Shown one piece after another: positions 7,206-14,316 of a stretch of DNA of 24,312 bases. Where the stretch lies: contig JANQMT010000124.1 of NCBI GenBank assembly GCA_028279945.1, positions 1-24,312 of the forward strand, given 5' to 3'. Source of the DNA: JAKSCF01 sp028279945. Its GTDB lineage: Bacteria > Bacillota > Clostridia > Peptostreptococcales > JAAYPU01. Position 1 is the stretch's first letter, and each line of letters starts with the position of its first letter. The translations under genes were made by a program, and so were the position numbers. The notes under the pieces are model-generated. The model saw only the letters and a program-made list of their open reading frames with translations. It was not told where the DNA came from and ran no database searches.

Positions 7206-8000
7206 ATGTTAAAACTCATTGCCACAGACTTAGATGGGACACTTTTAGATGATGATGGAAAATTAGATGATCAATTTTATGATGTAATGAATGGTGTCCA
7301 TGAAAAGAATATATTGTTTATTGCGTGCAGCGGTCGATTTTATAGGACGTTAAATGAAGATTTTAAAAAGATGAAACCCAATATTATTTTAGTAGCGCAT
7401 AATGGTGCGTACATTCAGTACAGCAAAAACGGAAAAAGAATTTTTGAGAGCAGTATGGAATATGATTTGGTTTTAGATGTGATCCAATTCTGTGATTCTA
7501 TTGGAATAGAAAAATATCTATGTACTAAAGACTATGCCCATCTTTCTAACCCATCTGACGATATTATTAAAAAATTTAAGGAGCTAAGAGTACCCATAAA
7601 AATTGTTAAGGACTTAAAGAAGATCGATGAAAAAATAACTAAAATTGGACTGTTTTGTCAAGATGGTATCCTGCAGGACATAGAAAAATGCATCCATAAA
7701 AAATATAAGGATATGCTTGAGTATTATCTGGTAGGAGAAATCTGGCTTGACATTATGAATCAAGGGATCAATAAGGGCAATGCAATCAGAATGATTCAAG
7801 AACAGTTCGATATTGGTATCCATGAGACCATGGTATTCGGAGATTACTATAATGATATTTCCATGTTTGAGAGAGCATCTTTTAGCTATGCCATGAAAAA
7901 TGCACCTGAGGAAGTCAAAAAATATGCTAATTATATTGCAGAAAGCAACAATGATTGTGGTGTTATTAAAATTATCCAAGAAAAAATAATTTCACCATAG
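7206..8000 (+). CDS. Cof-type HAD-superfamily phosphatase
   Basis: A 264-residue cytoplasmic hydrolase of the HAD class with a C2B cap (Cof/YidA type). Motif I is DLDGTLL with nucleophile Asp8 and acid Asp10; motif II is ACSGR; motif III lysine lies near NKGNAI; motif IV is GDYYNDISMF (Asp213, Asp217). These enzymes dephosphorylate sugar phosphates. It starts 10 bases after the transketolase stop, with GAGGT upstream, so it shares the operon. It may relieve build-up of a PTS-derived sugar phosphate. Substrate unknown. Confidence 0.9.
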   Translation: MLKLIATDLDGTLLDDDGKLDDQFYDVMNGVHEKNILFIACSGRFYRTLNEDFKKMKPNIILVAHNGAYIQYSKNGKRIFESSMEYDLVLDVIQFCDSIGIEKYLCTKDYAHLSNPSDDIIKKFKELRVPIKIVKDLKKIDEKITKIGLFCQDGILQDIEKCIHKKYKDMLEYYLVGEIWLDIMNQGINKGNAIRMIQEQFDIGIHETMVFGDYYNDISMFERASFSYAMKNAPEEVKKYANYIAESNNDCGVIKIIQEKIISP

Positions 8001-8150
8001 CTTTTATCCATATATTTGTTCTGTTTTTTTTGAGTAAAAAGGTATTTAACATTAAATTTAAAAAAACTTAACCTACAAATAACATTACTACAATAAGATA
8101 AATAGAAAGTTACGTACCTATAAAAAGTTAAAAAAGAGGGATATGTTAAA

Positions 8151-8861
8151 TTGAAAGATCATAAAGAATCTTTAATTTTAGATCATCTGTTAGACGATAT
8201 TGTCTCAGGAAAATATAGAGAAAATGATAAGCTGCCATCAGAAAATGAATTGGCGGATTTGTATCATGCAACCAGGATTACCATTAGGAAAGTATACAAT
8301 AGACTGGAAGAAATGGGATACTTATACTCTAAACAAGGTAAAGGAAGGTATTTGAAGGATAAACAGCAAAAAATTGATTTGCACCTTTCAGGCAGTGTAA
8401 GCTTTAGTGAAAAAATGAAAGGAAAAGGATATGATTTCTATTCCAAGAATCTATTTTGTCAGGAGATTGAGTATAATGAAAAGATATACAGCGAGTTAGG
8501 TATTGAGAAAAGTGATAAAGTTTATAAGATTGGGCGGCTGAGATTCATAAATAATAAGCCCATAGCACTGCATGTTTCTTATGTAGCCCAATCTGTTTTT
8601 AAAGATATTCATAGAGAAGGTCAAGCTATTAAGTCAATGTTTGAATATTATAGAAGCAAGGGGTATAAGGCATTTGATTCATCAAAAAATATATTAAGTG
8701 TTTCTTTTCCTACTCATTTCGAACGTGAAATATTTGAATGCACGAACCTAATCCCTATGCTCATTTTGGAAGGCAATTGTTTGGACATGATATCCGGAAA
8801 AATATTAGAATTTAGTAAAATAATTTATCGAGGCGATGTATTTAAATACCAAATAAAGTAA
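8151..8861 (+). CDS. GntR/HutC-family regulator with UTRA domain
   Basis: A 236-residue regulator. The N-terminal winged helix (about 1-70) has LPSENELADLYHATRITIRKVYNRLEEMGYLYSKQGKGRYL; the UTRA effector-binding domain covers about 85-232. It starts at TTG 8151, after AAAAGAGGG. It follows the HAD gene by 150 bases and precedes the phn operon by about 400, in the same direction. It could control the PTS/transketolase genes through their sugar phosphate, or be the local PhnF-like repressor of phn genes; PhnF belongs to the same family. Sequence alone does not decide. The 150 bases before it hold no clear terminator or promoter. Confidence 0.9.
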   Translation: MKDHKESLILDHLLDDIVSGKYRENDKLPSENELADLYHATRITIRKVYNRLEEMGYLYSKQGKGRYLKDKQQKIDLHLSGSVSFSEKMKGKGYDFYSKNLFCQEIEYNEKIYSELGIEKSDKVYKIGRLRFINNKPIALHVSYVAQSVFKDIHREGQAIKSMFEYYRSKGYKAFDSSKNILSVSFPTHFEREIFECTNLIPMLILEGNCLDMISGKILEFSKIIYRGDVFKYQIK

Positions 8862-8863
8862 AG

Positions 8864-8885
8864 AAAAAACTACCCATTAGGTTGT
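8864..8885 (-). terminator. Possible minus-strand terminator left of repeat copy 2
   Basis: Read on the minus strand, ACAACC-taat-GGGTAGT is followed by TTTTTTC. The stem is imperfect (one mismatch and a bulge), but the right half and T-tract equal those of the plus-strand terminator at 9133-9158. It would end a minus-strand transcript of the repeat. Confidence 0.3.
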
Positions 8886-8890
8886 AAACA

Positions 8891-9108
8891 AATTGAATGC
8901 AGGTGTATAGATATTCGTTTGTGCATTCATTTGGAGAAAATTTGATGGTAGCTTAACTATAAAAGCCTAACCGCAGGTAATCGCCGTCCATGGCTTAGAC
9001 CTGCTCACAAACGTCCTGTTTGTGCACGACTTTTATAGCTAATCTACCACCTAAATTTTCTAACCAAATGGATACAAGAAACGAATATCTATACACCTGC
9101 ATTCAATT
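8891..9108. repeat. Large imperfect palindromic repeat, copy 2
   Basis: A 218-bp inverted repeat, clearly related to copy 1 at 7-232. The outermost 27 bases (8891-8917) pair perfectly with 9082-9108. The stem continues with small bulges to 8957-8967/9028-9038. Inside are the hairpins 8973-9004 (GCAGGT/ACCTGC, inner GCC/GGC) and 9006-9024 (CACAAAC/GTTTGTG around GTCCT). Relative to copy 1, the inner stems change on both sides together (GCC/GGC versus GTC/GAC; C-G versus A-T in the second hairpin), which supports a conserved fold. No ORF or target duplication was found. Confidence 0.9.
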
Positions 9109-9132
9109 GCAAAGTATTTTGCTTTCAGTCTG

Positions 9133-9158
9133 AAACTACCCAATCGGGTAGTTTTTTT
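9133..9158 (+). terminator. Intrinsic terminator after the GntR gene and repeat
   Basis: AAACTACCC (9133-9141) pairs with GGGTAGTTT (9146-9154) around the loop AATC, followed by a run of T. It separates the GntR transcript and repeat from the phn promoter. The same ACTACCC occurs at 8869-8875, just before the repeat, and could compete for the GGGTAGT arm. Confidence 0.85.
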
Positions 9159-9182
9159 ATGTAGAGGAAGGCCCAATCATTC

Positions 9183-9219
9183 TTAATATAGAGTTAACAC
9201 GATTAACGCAAAGTTAACA
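9183..9219 (+). promoter_or_regulatory. Candidate PhoP box (four TTAAYA-type hexamers)
   Basis: TTAATA (9183), TTAACA (9194), TTAACG (9203) and TTAACA (9214) form two pairs, each with a period of exactly 11 bases. This matches the TT(A/C/T)A(C/T)A direct repeats bound by PhoP in Bacillus. They lie just upstream of a TATAAT without a good -35, the arrangement expected for phosphate-starvation activation of phosphonate genes. Confidence 0.6.
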
Positions 9220-9240
9220 ATTGTCAACTTGGCAACAAGA

Positions 9241-9246
9241 TATAAT
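9241..9246 (+). promoter_or_regulatory. -10 box of the phn operon
   Basis: A perfect TATAAT lies 22 bases after the last PhoP-like hexamer. The position for a -35 (9218-9223) reads CAATTG, far from consensus, so the promoter probably needs an activator. The nearby TTGTCA (9221) is only 14 bases away and is too close to serve. Confidence 0.65.
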
Positions 9247-9268
9247 AGCGTTTGTAAGGGAGGTAAAG

Positions 9269-9697
9269 ATGATGAAAAGACGTCAGAGAACAGAAATATT
9301 GGTGAATGGCTCCATAAATGTTGCGAAAAAAATGGCAGAAGAAATTATGGAGCATTATCATGTTAAAACCATAGAAGAGCCTAATAATGGGCTTGTGATG
9401 ATAGAGATGCGGGAGACTGCGAAGAAGAATTTATTTTATTTAGGGGAAATGTTGGTGACAGAAGCAAAGGTGCAAGTACAAGATTCTTTAGGGATAGGAA
9501 TGGTTTATGGTAACTGTCCGGAATTGGCCTGCTATTTAGCAGTTGTGGATGCTGCGTATAATGCGGATTTAAAAGAAACCGGAGGGTGGTGGGAACTGCT
9601 GTTAGAGGAAGAAAAGAATATTAAGATGAAGAAAGATAAAGAGCAGGCTAAGATTTTAAAGACAACGGTTAATTTTGAAACCATGGATGTTGAATAG
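9269..9697 (+). CDS. phnG: PhnG, carbon-phosphorus lyase core subunit
   Basis: About 142 residues, near the usual 150. PhnG joins PhnH, PhnI and PhnJ in the C-P lyase core complex, which couples phosphonate to ribose at the expense of ATP adenine. Family features include the early RRQRTEILVNGS, then LFYLGEMLVTEAKV and the GYG-like GIGMVYGNCPELA, followed by AVVDAAYN. The reading frame is open back to TTG 9221, but that lies upstream of the TATAAT at 9241. The strong AAGGGAGGT at 9256-9264 points to ATG 9269 or the next codon, ATG 9272. It is the first gene of the phn operon. Confidence 0.93.
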   Translation: MMKRRQRTEILVNGSINVAKKMAEEIMEHYHVKTIEEPNNGLVMIEMRETAKKNLFYLGEMLVTEAKVQVQDSLGIGMVYGNCPELACYLAVVDAAYNADLKETGGWWELLLEEEKNIKMKKDKEQAKILKTTVNFETMDVE

Positions 9698-9709
9698 AGG
9701 AGATGGATC

Positions 9710-10294
9710 ATGAAATTGGACTTAGTACATGATATTCAAAAAGCTTACCGTAAGGTAGTGGAGAGCATGTCTCGACCGGGACATATAAACAGTATAAATG
9801 AAGAAGCAAGTAAAGTGGATTTAGAAATACAATTCTACCCATCTACTCTGGTACTCATGTTAATGCTGTTAGATGCAGAGGTTAGCTTTAAAATAATTTC
9901 AGAGAATGAAGCAAGTATGACACAATTGATCAGTCAATTGACATATGCGAAACCGGAGACGGTTGAAAATGCGAATTTTATTTTTGTTATGAAAGATGTC
10001 AACGATGGTGAGCTGGAAAGGGTTTTGGAGAAGGCATATGAAGGTGATTTAATCGATCCACATAAATCGGCCACTATCATTGCTGAAGTCAATCAGATTA
10101 CCAATGAAAGAGAGTTGATTCTGCAAGGGCCGGGAATAAAAGATAAAAATGAATTAAAAGTAGACCTGAATGGCCATTGGGTTGAAAAGCGCAGATTAAA
10201 AAATATTGAATACCCTCTGGGTGTAGATATGATAATGGTTGATAAAAATTCTAACTTGGTTGGTATTCCCAGAACAACGCAAATTTTAAGATAG
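9710..10294 (+). CDS. phnH: PhnH, carbon-phosphorus lyase core subunit
   Basis: A 194-residue subunit, the same length as E. coli PhnH. In the core complex PhnH binds PhnJ and is needed for early steps on alkylphosphonates. Recognisable parts: the N-terminal DIQKAYRKVVESMSRPGHI, the central TLVLMLMLLDAEVSF, and the C-terminal ILQGPGIKD and EYPLGVDMIMVD with a final GIPRTTQI. It starts 12 bases after phnG behind GAGGAGAT. No catalytic residues are assigned to this family with certainty. Confidence 0.93.
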   Translation: MKLDLVHDIQKAYRKVVESMSRPGHINSINEEASKVDLEIQFYPSTLVLMLMLLDAEVSFKIISENEASMTQLISQLTYAKPETVENANFIFVMKDVNDGELERVLEKAYEGDLIDPHKSATIIAEVNQITNERELILQGPGIKDKNELKVDLNGHWVEKRRLKNIEYPLGVDMIMVDKNSNLVGIPRTTQILR

Positions 10295-10306
10295 GCGGTG
10301 ATATAT

Positions 10307-11407
10307 ATGGCATATGTAGCAGTTAAAGGCGGTTCTTTGGCGATTGAAGAATCAATAAAGAGATTAAAGTATGAGCGTTTGAAGAAAAAAGAAGTCTTAA
10401 ATGTAAAAGAGATCGAAGCAGGTATGCGCGGCTTGATTGACCAGGTCATGTCTGAAAGCAGTCTGTATTCGGAAGAGCTGGCAGCACTTTCGATAAAACA
10501 AGCAGAAGGCAACCCGGAAGAATCCGTATTTTTATTAAGGGCGTATCGTTCCACACTCCCCAGAAAGCATTATTCAAGAACCGTGCATTCAGAAGATATG
10601 ATAGTAGAACGTCGTATCTCTGCAAGTTTTAAAGATATTTTGGGCGGGCAAATTTTAGGGGCATCATATGACTACACCCATCGCTTAATAGATTTTGATT
10701 TATTGGACGAAACAAAAGAAGACTGCTTAACATGGTTAGAAGAATTTGAAAAGCCAGCAGATGAGGCAATCAAGAAAACGGATTTAAATCAGCTGCCGAA
10801 GGTACTGGATTATTTAAGAAATGAAGGGCTGATTTGTGATTGTGAGTGTAACAACAAAGCACCAAAAGATGTAACGAAGGAGAATTTAGAATTTCCTACA
10901 GAACGAAGCGAAAGATTACAAATCTTGTCTCGTGGCGAAACCGGAGCCGTTACATCTCTGGGCTATGCAGCTCTCAGAGGTTATGGTTCAACACATCCCG
11001 CCGTTGGAGAGCTTCGTATCGGGAATTTACCCATTTATGTTAATGATCCATTAACTCAATCCGATGATGAGGAAGATGCATTCTATATTGGTGAAATAAA
11101 AGTAACAGAAGTAGAGTCGTTAATTCCAATCCCGATTGAGAAAGAGCACGGTAAAACTGAGATTGAATTTGAAATTGGATATGGGATTTGTTATGGACAA
11201 AATGAAACCAAGGCCATCGCTATGAGTATTTTAGATCAATGTTTGGAAACCGGTGATCCAAGATATCCTACGCATGACGAAGAATTTGTTTTGCTGCATA
11301 TTGATTCAGTTGAATCTACAGGATTTATTTCTCACTTAAAATTACCACATTATGTAACCTTTCAATCTAAACTGGATAGTGTTCGCAAAACTAAAAAAGG
11401 AGAATAG
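10307..11407 (+). CDS. phnI: PhnI, carbon-phosphorus lyase core subunit (nucleosidase/transferase)
   Basis: A 366-residue protein, slightly longer than the E. coli form. PhnI, with PhnG, H and L, displaces adenine from ATP to give ribosyl phosphonate triphosphate. The N-terminus MAYVAVKGGSLAI is typical. ATG 10307 is preferred, since AGGCGGTG precedes it by six bases; the GTG at 10298 lies inside that site. Conserved parts: RAYRSTLPR, ISASFKDILGGQILGASYDYTHRLIDF, SRGETGAVTSLGYAALRGYGSTHPAVGELR, IEFEIGYGICYGQNE and QCLETGDPRYPTHDEEF. It starts 12 bases after phnH. Confidence 0.95.
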   Translation: MAYVAVKGGSLAIEESIKRLKYERLKKKEVLNVKEIEAGMRGLIDQVMSESSLYSEELAALSIKQAEGNPEESVFLLRAYRSTLPRKHYSRTVHSEDMIVERRISASFKDILGGQILGASYDYTHRLIDFDLLDETKEDCLTWLEEFEKPADEAIKKTDLNQLPKVLDYLRNEGLICDCECNNKAPKDVTKENLEFPTERSERLQILSRGETGAVTSLGYAALRGYGSTHPAVGELRIGNLPIYVNDPLTQSDDEEDAFYIGEIKVTEVESLIPIPIEKEHGKTEIEFEIGYGICYGQNETKAIAMSILDQCLETGDPRYPTHDEEFVLLHIDSVESTGFISHLKLPHYVTFQSKLDSVRKTKKGE

Positions 11408-11411
11408 TAGG

Positions 11412-12269
11412 ATGAGGATAGAATATAATTTTGCTTTCTTCGACGAAGGCTCAAAAAGAGAAATAAGAAGGGCAACCCTTAAAGCCATTGCCATACCGGG
11501 CTATCAAGTTCCTTTTGCATCTCGAGAAATGCCCATTGCCCGAGGATGGGGAACAGGTGGATTGCAGTTGTCGTTATCCCTGGTCGGAAAAGACGATATA
11601 TTAAAGGTCATTGACCAAGGGTCGGATGAATCAGTGAATGCGGTCAGTATAAAAAAGCTCGTACAGAAAACCACAGGTATTGAGTATACCCATCGCACAG
11701 CCCATGCTACTATCATTCAATCAAGACATAGAATACCGGAAGCGCCTTTAAAAGAGGGGCAAATATTAGTGCTTCAAGTTCCCATTCCTGAGCCTCTACG
11801 CTACGTCGAACCAAGTGAATATGTTACAAAACGACTGCATGCGGACAATGAATATAATGGTGCATGGTTGATGTTATTTGAGCAGATCATGAAATACGGC
11901 AGTATGGCAACAGGCGCCGATCATCCGGTATGTGCTCATGATCGATATGTAATGGCCCCGAGTCCGATACCACGTTTCGATAATCCTAAAATGGACAGCT
12001 CAAAAGCGCTGATATTATTAGGTGCAGGTAGAGAAAAGAAAATTTATGCCGTACCTCCATATACAAAGATTGTTTCACTGGCTTTTGACGATTACCCCTT
12101 TGAAGTCGAATCCTTTGAAAATAAAAAATGTCAACTATGCGGTTCCGGCTCTGTTTTCTTGGATGAATTAATAGATGAAAAAACCGGAGAAACTTATTAT
12201 CAATGCAATGATTCAAGTTATTGTCTGGGAAAATTAAATGAGGAAAAAGAAGTTAAAGGTGGTGCATAA
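11412..12269 (+). CDS. phnJ: PhnJ, radical-SAM carbon-phosphorus lyase
   Basis: A 285-residue catalytic subunit that cleaves the C-P bond of ribosyl 1-phosphonate 5-phosphate with a [4Fe-4S] cluster and SAM, releasing the hydrocarbon and the 1,2-cyclic phosphate. The unusual cysteine pattern C-x2-C-x21-C-x5-C is complete at residues 240, 243, 265 and 271, almost the same numbering as in E. coli. Other family parts: GYQVPFASREMPIARGWGTGG, TTGIEYTHRTAHATIIQSRHR and MATGADHPVCAHDRYVMAPS. ATG 11412 follows AGGAG; the frame is open upstream into phnI, but that region is not PhnJ-like. It lies four bases after the phnI stop. Confidence 0.97.
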   Translation: MRIEYNFAFFDEGSKREIRRATLKAIAIPGYQVPFASREMPIARGWGTGGLQLSLSLVGKDDILKVIDQGSDESVNAVSIKKLVQKTTGIEYTHRTAHATIIQSRHRIPEAPLKEGQILVLQVPIPEPLRYVEPSEYVTKRLHADNEYNGAWLMLFEQIMKYGSMATGADHPVCAHDRYVMAPSPIPRFDNPKMDSSKALILLGAGREKKIYAVPPYTKIVSLAFDDYPFEVESFENKKCQLCGSGSVFLDELIDEKTGETYYQCNDSSYCLGKLNEEKEVKGGA

Positions 12270-12270
12270 A

Positions 12271-13116
12271 ATGGAAAGCTTTGAAAAACCGGTGTTAGTT
12301 ATTGATAATCTTCGTAAACAATTTGGAGAAGGATGCAAAGAATGCAAAGATCTGGGTTCGGATAAGTTGAATAAAAACTACTGCCGGGTATGCGGGACGG
12401 TATACGCTTGTCAAGATGTTTCTTTTGAAGTTTATCCGGGTGAAATACTAGGGGTTGTAGGGGAAAGCGGCAGCGGAAAATCTACCATGATGAAATGCCT
12501 GTATTTCGATGAAGATGTAACCAGTGGAAAAGCCTATATTCAAAATTATAAAAATGGAGAGAACAATATATTCAATGAATCCTCCCAGCAAAAACGATAC
12601 ATTAGAAATCATTTATTAGGCAAAGTGTATCAAAATCCTTTATTAGGATTAAAAATGGATTTTTCATCAATCGGTAATATTGCAGAAAAACTCATATCAG
12701 CGGGCAATAGAAAAGTTAATGATATGGAGCAAAGAGGTAAAGAATTGCTGGAGCATGTCAATATACCGATTTTTCGTATGAAAGAAGCGCCTAAAAACTT
12801 TTCAGGCGGTATGCAGCAAAGGGTTCAAATTGCTAAAGCCCTTTCCAATAATCCACCATTATTATTACTGGATGAGGTCACCACCGGATTGGATTTATCG
12901 GTTCAGGCAAATGTATTGGATTTAATTAAAGACATTCAACATAAATTAGGAATCAGCATGATTGTCGTATCACATGATCTAGGTGTTATAAGAATGCTGG
13001 CTGACAGAACCATTGTAATGCTCAATGGTCGAGTCATCGAACAAGGGCTGACAGATCAAATATTAGAAGATCCCCAGCATCCATATACGCAACAATTGGT
13101 GCACTCATTACTATAA
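12271..13116 (+). CDS. phnK: PhnK, C-P lyase-associated ABC ATPase with a four-cysteine insertion
   Basis: A 281-residue ATPase that docks on the PhnGHIJ core; it is not part of a transporter. Walker A is GESGSGKST (about 63-71), the signature is FSGGMQQR and Walker B is LLLLDEVTTGLD. Between the first strand and Walker A lies an added segment with C22-x2-C25 and C38-x2-C41, a zinc-finger-like pattern that E. coli PhnK lacks, plus Cys47. ATG 12271 follows AAAGGTGG and starts two bases after the phnJ stop; the in-frame upstream ATG at 12238 lies inside phnJ. Confidence 0.93.
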   Translation: MESFEKPVLVIDNLRKQFGEGCKECKDLGSDKLNKNYCRVCGTVYACQDVSFEVYPGEILGVVGESGSGKSTMMKCLYFDEDVTSGKAYIQNYKNGENNIFNESSQQKRYIRNHLLGKVYQNPLLGLKMDFSSIGNIAEKLISAGNRKVNDMEQRGKELLEHVNIPIFRMKEAPKNFSGGMQQRVQIAKALSNNPPLLLLDEVTTGLDLSVQANVLDLIKDIQHKLGISMIVVSHDLGVIRMLADRTIVMLNGRVIEQGLTDQILEDPQHPYTQQLVHSLL

Positions 13117-13134
13117 GAATAGGAGGACTATTGC

Positions 13135-14313
13135 ATGTACATCATTACAAACGGTCACATTGTAACAGAAGATTCAATTATTACGGGCTATGATTTGGTC
13201 ATTGAGAATGACAATATTAAGCAAATTATAAAAAGAAATGAAATGGACGCCTATAAGGATTATGAAATGGTTGATGCCAATGGCGGCTATATAACACCTG
13301 GATTTATAGATATTCATGCAGACTATATAGAGCATATGGCAGCACCCAGGCCAACCAGTTTAATGGACTTTGATTTAAGCATAAGAGAATGTGAAAAACA
13401 GCTGATCGCACATGGTATTACAACGATGTTTCACTCTCTTTCTCTATATAAATCATCTGAGTTTGGCAATAACCCTGTAAGAACCCCAGAAAATGTTTGT
13501 AAATTTATGGACTTGATAGATAAAACCCATACCAGCAAGCATTTAATTCGTCATCGCTTTCATGTTCGTTTTGAGATTGATAACTTAGAGCAGATCGATA
13601 ATTTGAAGCATTATATTAATGCAGATAAGGTGCATTTGGTCTCTTTAATGGATCACACGCCTGGGCAAGGTCAATATCGTAATCTTGAAATATATCGAGA
13701 GACGTTAAAGGGATACAGTGATCTATCGGATACACAGATTGATGAAATCATAGAAAACAGTCAAAACAAAGAAAAGATGACCATTGAAATGATAAAAGAA
13801 ATAGCAGACCTGGTCAAAGAAAAGAATATTGCCTTTGCATCTCATGATGACGATTCCATCGAGAAATTAGACCTTGTTAAAAGCTTAGGGGCTACCATAA
13901 GTGAATTTCCTATTACTTTAGAGGTGGCCAAAGAAGCAAAAAAACGGGGTATGTATGCTTTAGCCGGAGCCCCCAATGTTTTGATGGGCGGATCCCACTC
14001 CGGTAATCTATCGGCTGCAGTAGCAGTTGAACATGATAGTGTGGATATTCTGTGCAGTGATTATTATCCTGCTGCACTGCTGCATGCCATCTTCAAATTA
14101 CACGAAGATTATGGTCACGACTTATCTGATATGTTTAAACTGGTCACCCTTAACCCGGCAAAGGCGGTTAAGATGGATGATTCAATTGGGTCAATAAAAG
14201 AAAATAAAAAGGCTGATATTTTAATTATTGAGAAAATAGATGACAGCTATCCCGTTATAACGTCAGTATTTGTAGACGGGATATTAATCTCTAAAACGAA
14301 TTATAGGATGTAA
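13135..14313 (+). CDS. phnM: PhnM, ribophosphonate triphosphate diphosphohydrolase
   Basis: A 392-residue amidohydrolase-superfamily enzyme. PhnM removes diphosphate from alpha-D-ribose 1-alkylphosphonate 5-triphosphate, giving the substrate of PhnJ. Metal-binding candidates: GFIDIHADYIEH (His61, Asp63), SHDDDS, and the late SDYYPAALLHA aspartate. MGGSHSGNLSA and the C-terminal LNPAKAVKMDDSIGSIKENKKADILIIE are typical. ATG 13135 follows AGGAGG at good spacing, 18 bases after phnK. Its length matches the family. Confidence 0.95.
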   Translation: MYIITNGHIVTEDSIITGYDLVIENDNIKQIIKRNEMDAYKDYEMVDANGGYITPGFIDIHADYIEHMAAPRPTSLMDFDLSIRECEKQLIAHGITTMFHSLSLYKSSEFGNNPVRTPENVCKFMDLIDKTHTSKHLIRHRFHVRFEIDNLEQIDNLKHYINADKVHLVSLMDHTPGQGQYRNLEIYRETLKGYSDLSDTQIDEIIENSQNKEKMTIEMIKEIADLVKEKNIAFASHDDDSIEKLDLVKSLGATISEFPITLEVAKEAKKRGMYALAGAPNVLMGGSHSGNLSAAVAVEHDSVDILCSDYYPAALLHAIFKLHEDYGHDLSDMFKLVTLNPAKAVKMDDSIGSIKENKKADILIIEKIDDSYPVITSVFVDGILISKTNYRM

Positions 14314-14316
14314 AAC

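Noticed and set aside
9221..9246. TTGTCA plus TATAAT as a complete sigma-A promoter for phnG
   Set aside because: The spacing is 14 bases, too short; an activator-dependent promoter fits better.
9221..9268. Longer N-terminus for PhnG from TTG 9221
   Set aside because: It overlaps and precedes the TATAAT at 9241; the strong ribosome binding site at 9256-9264 supports ATG 9269/9272.
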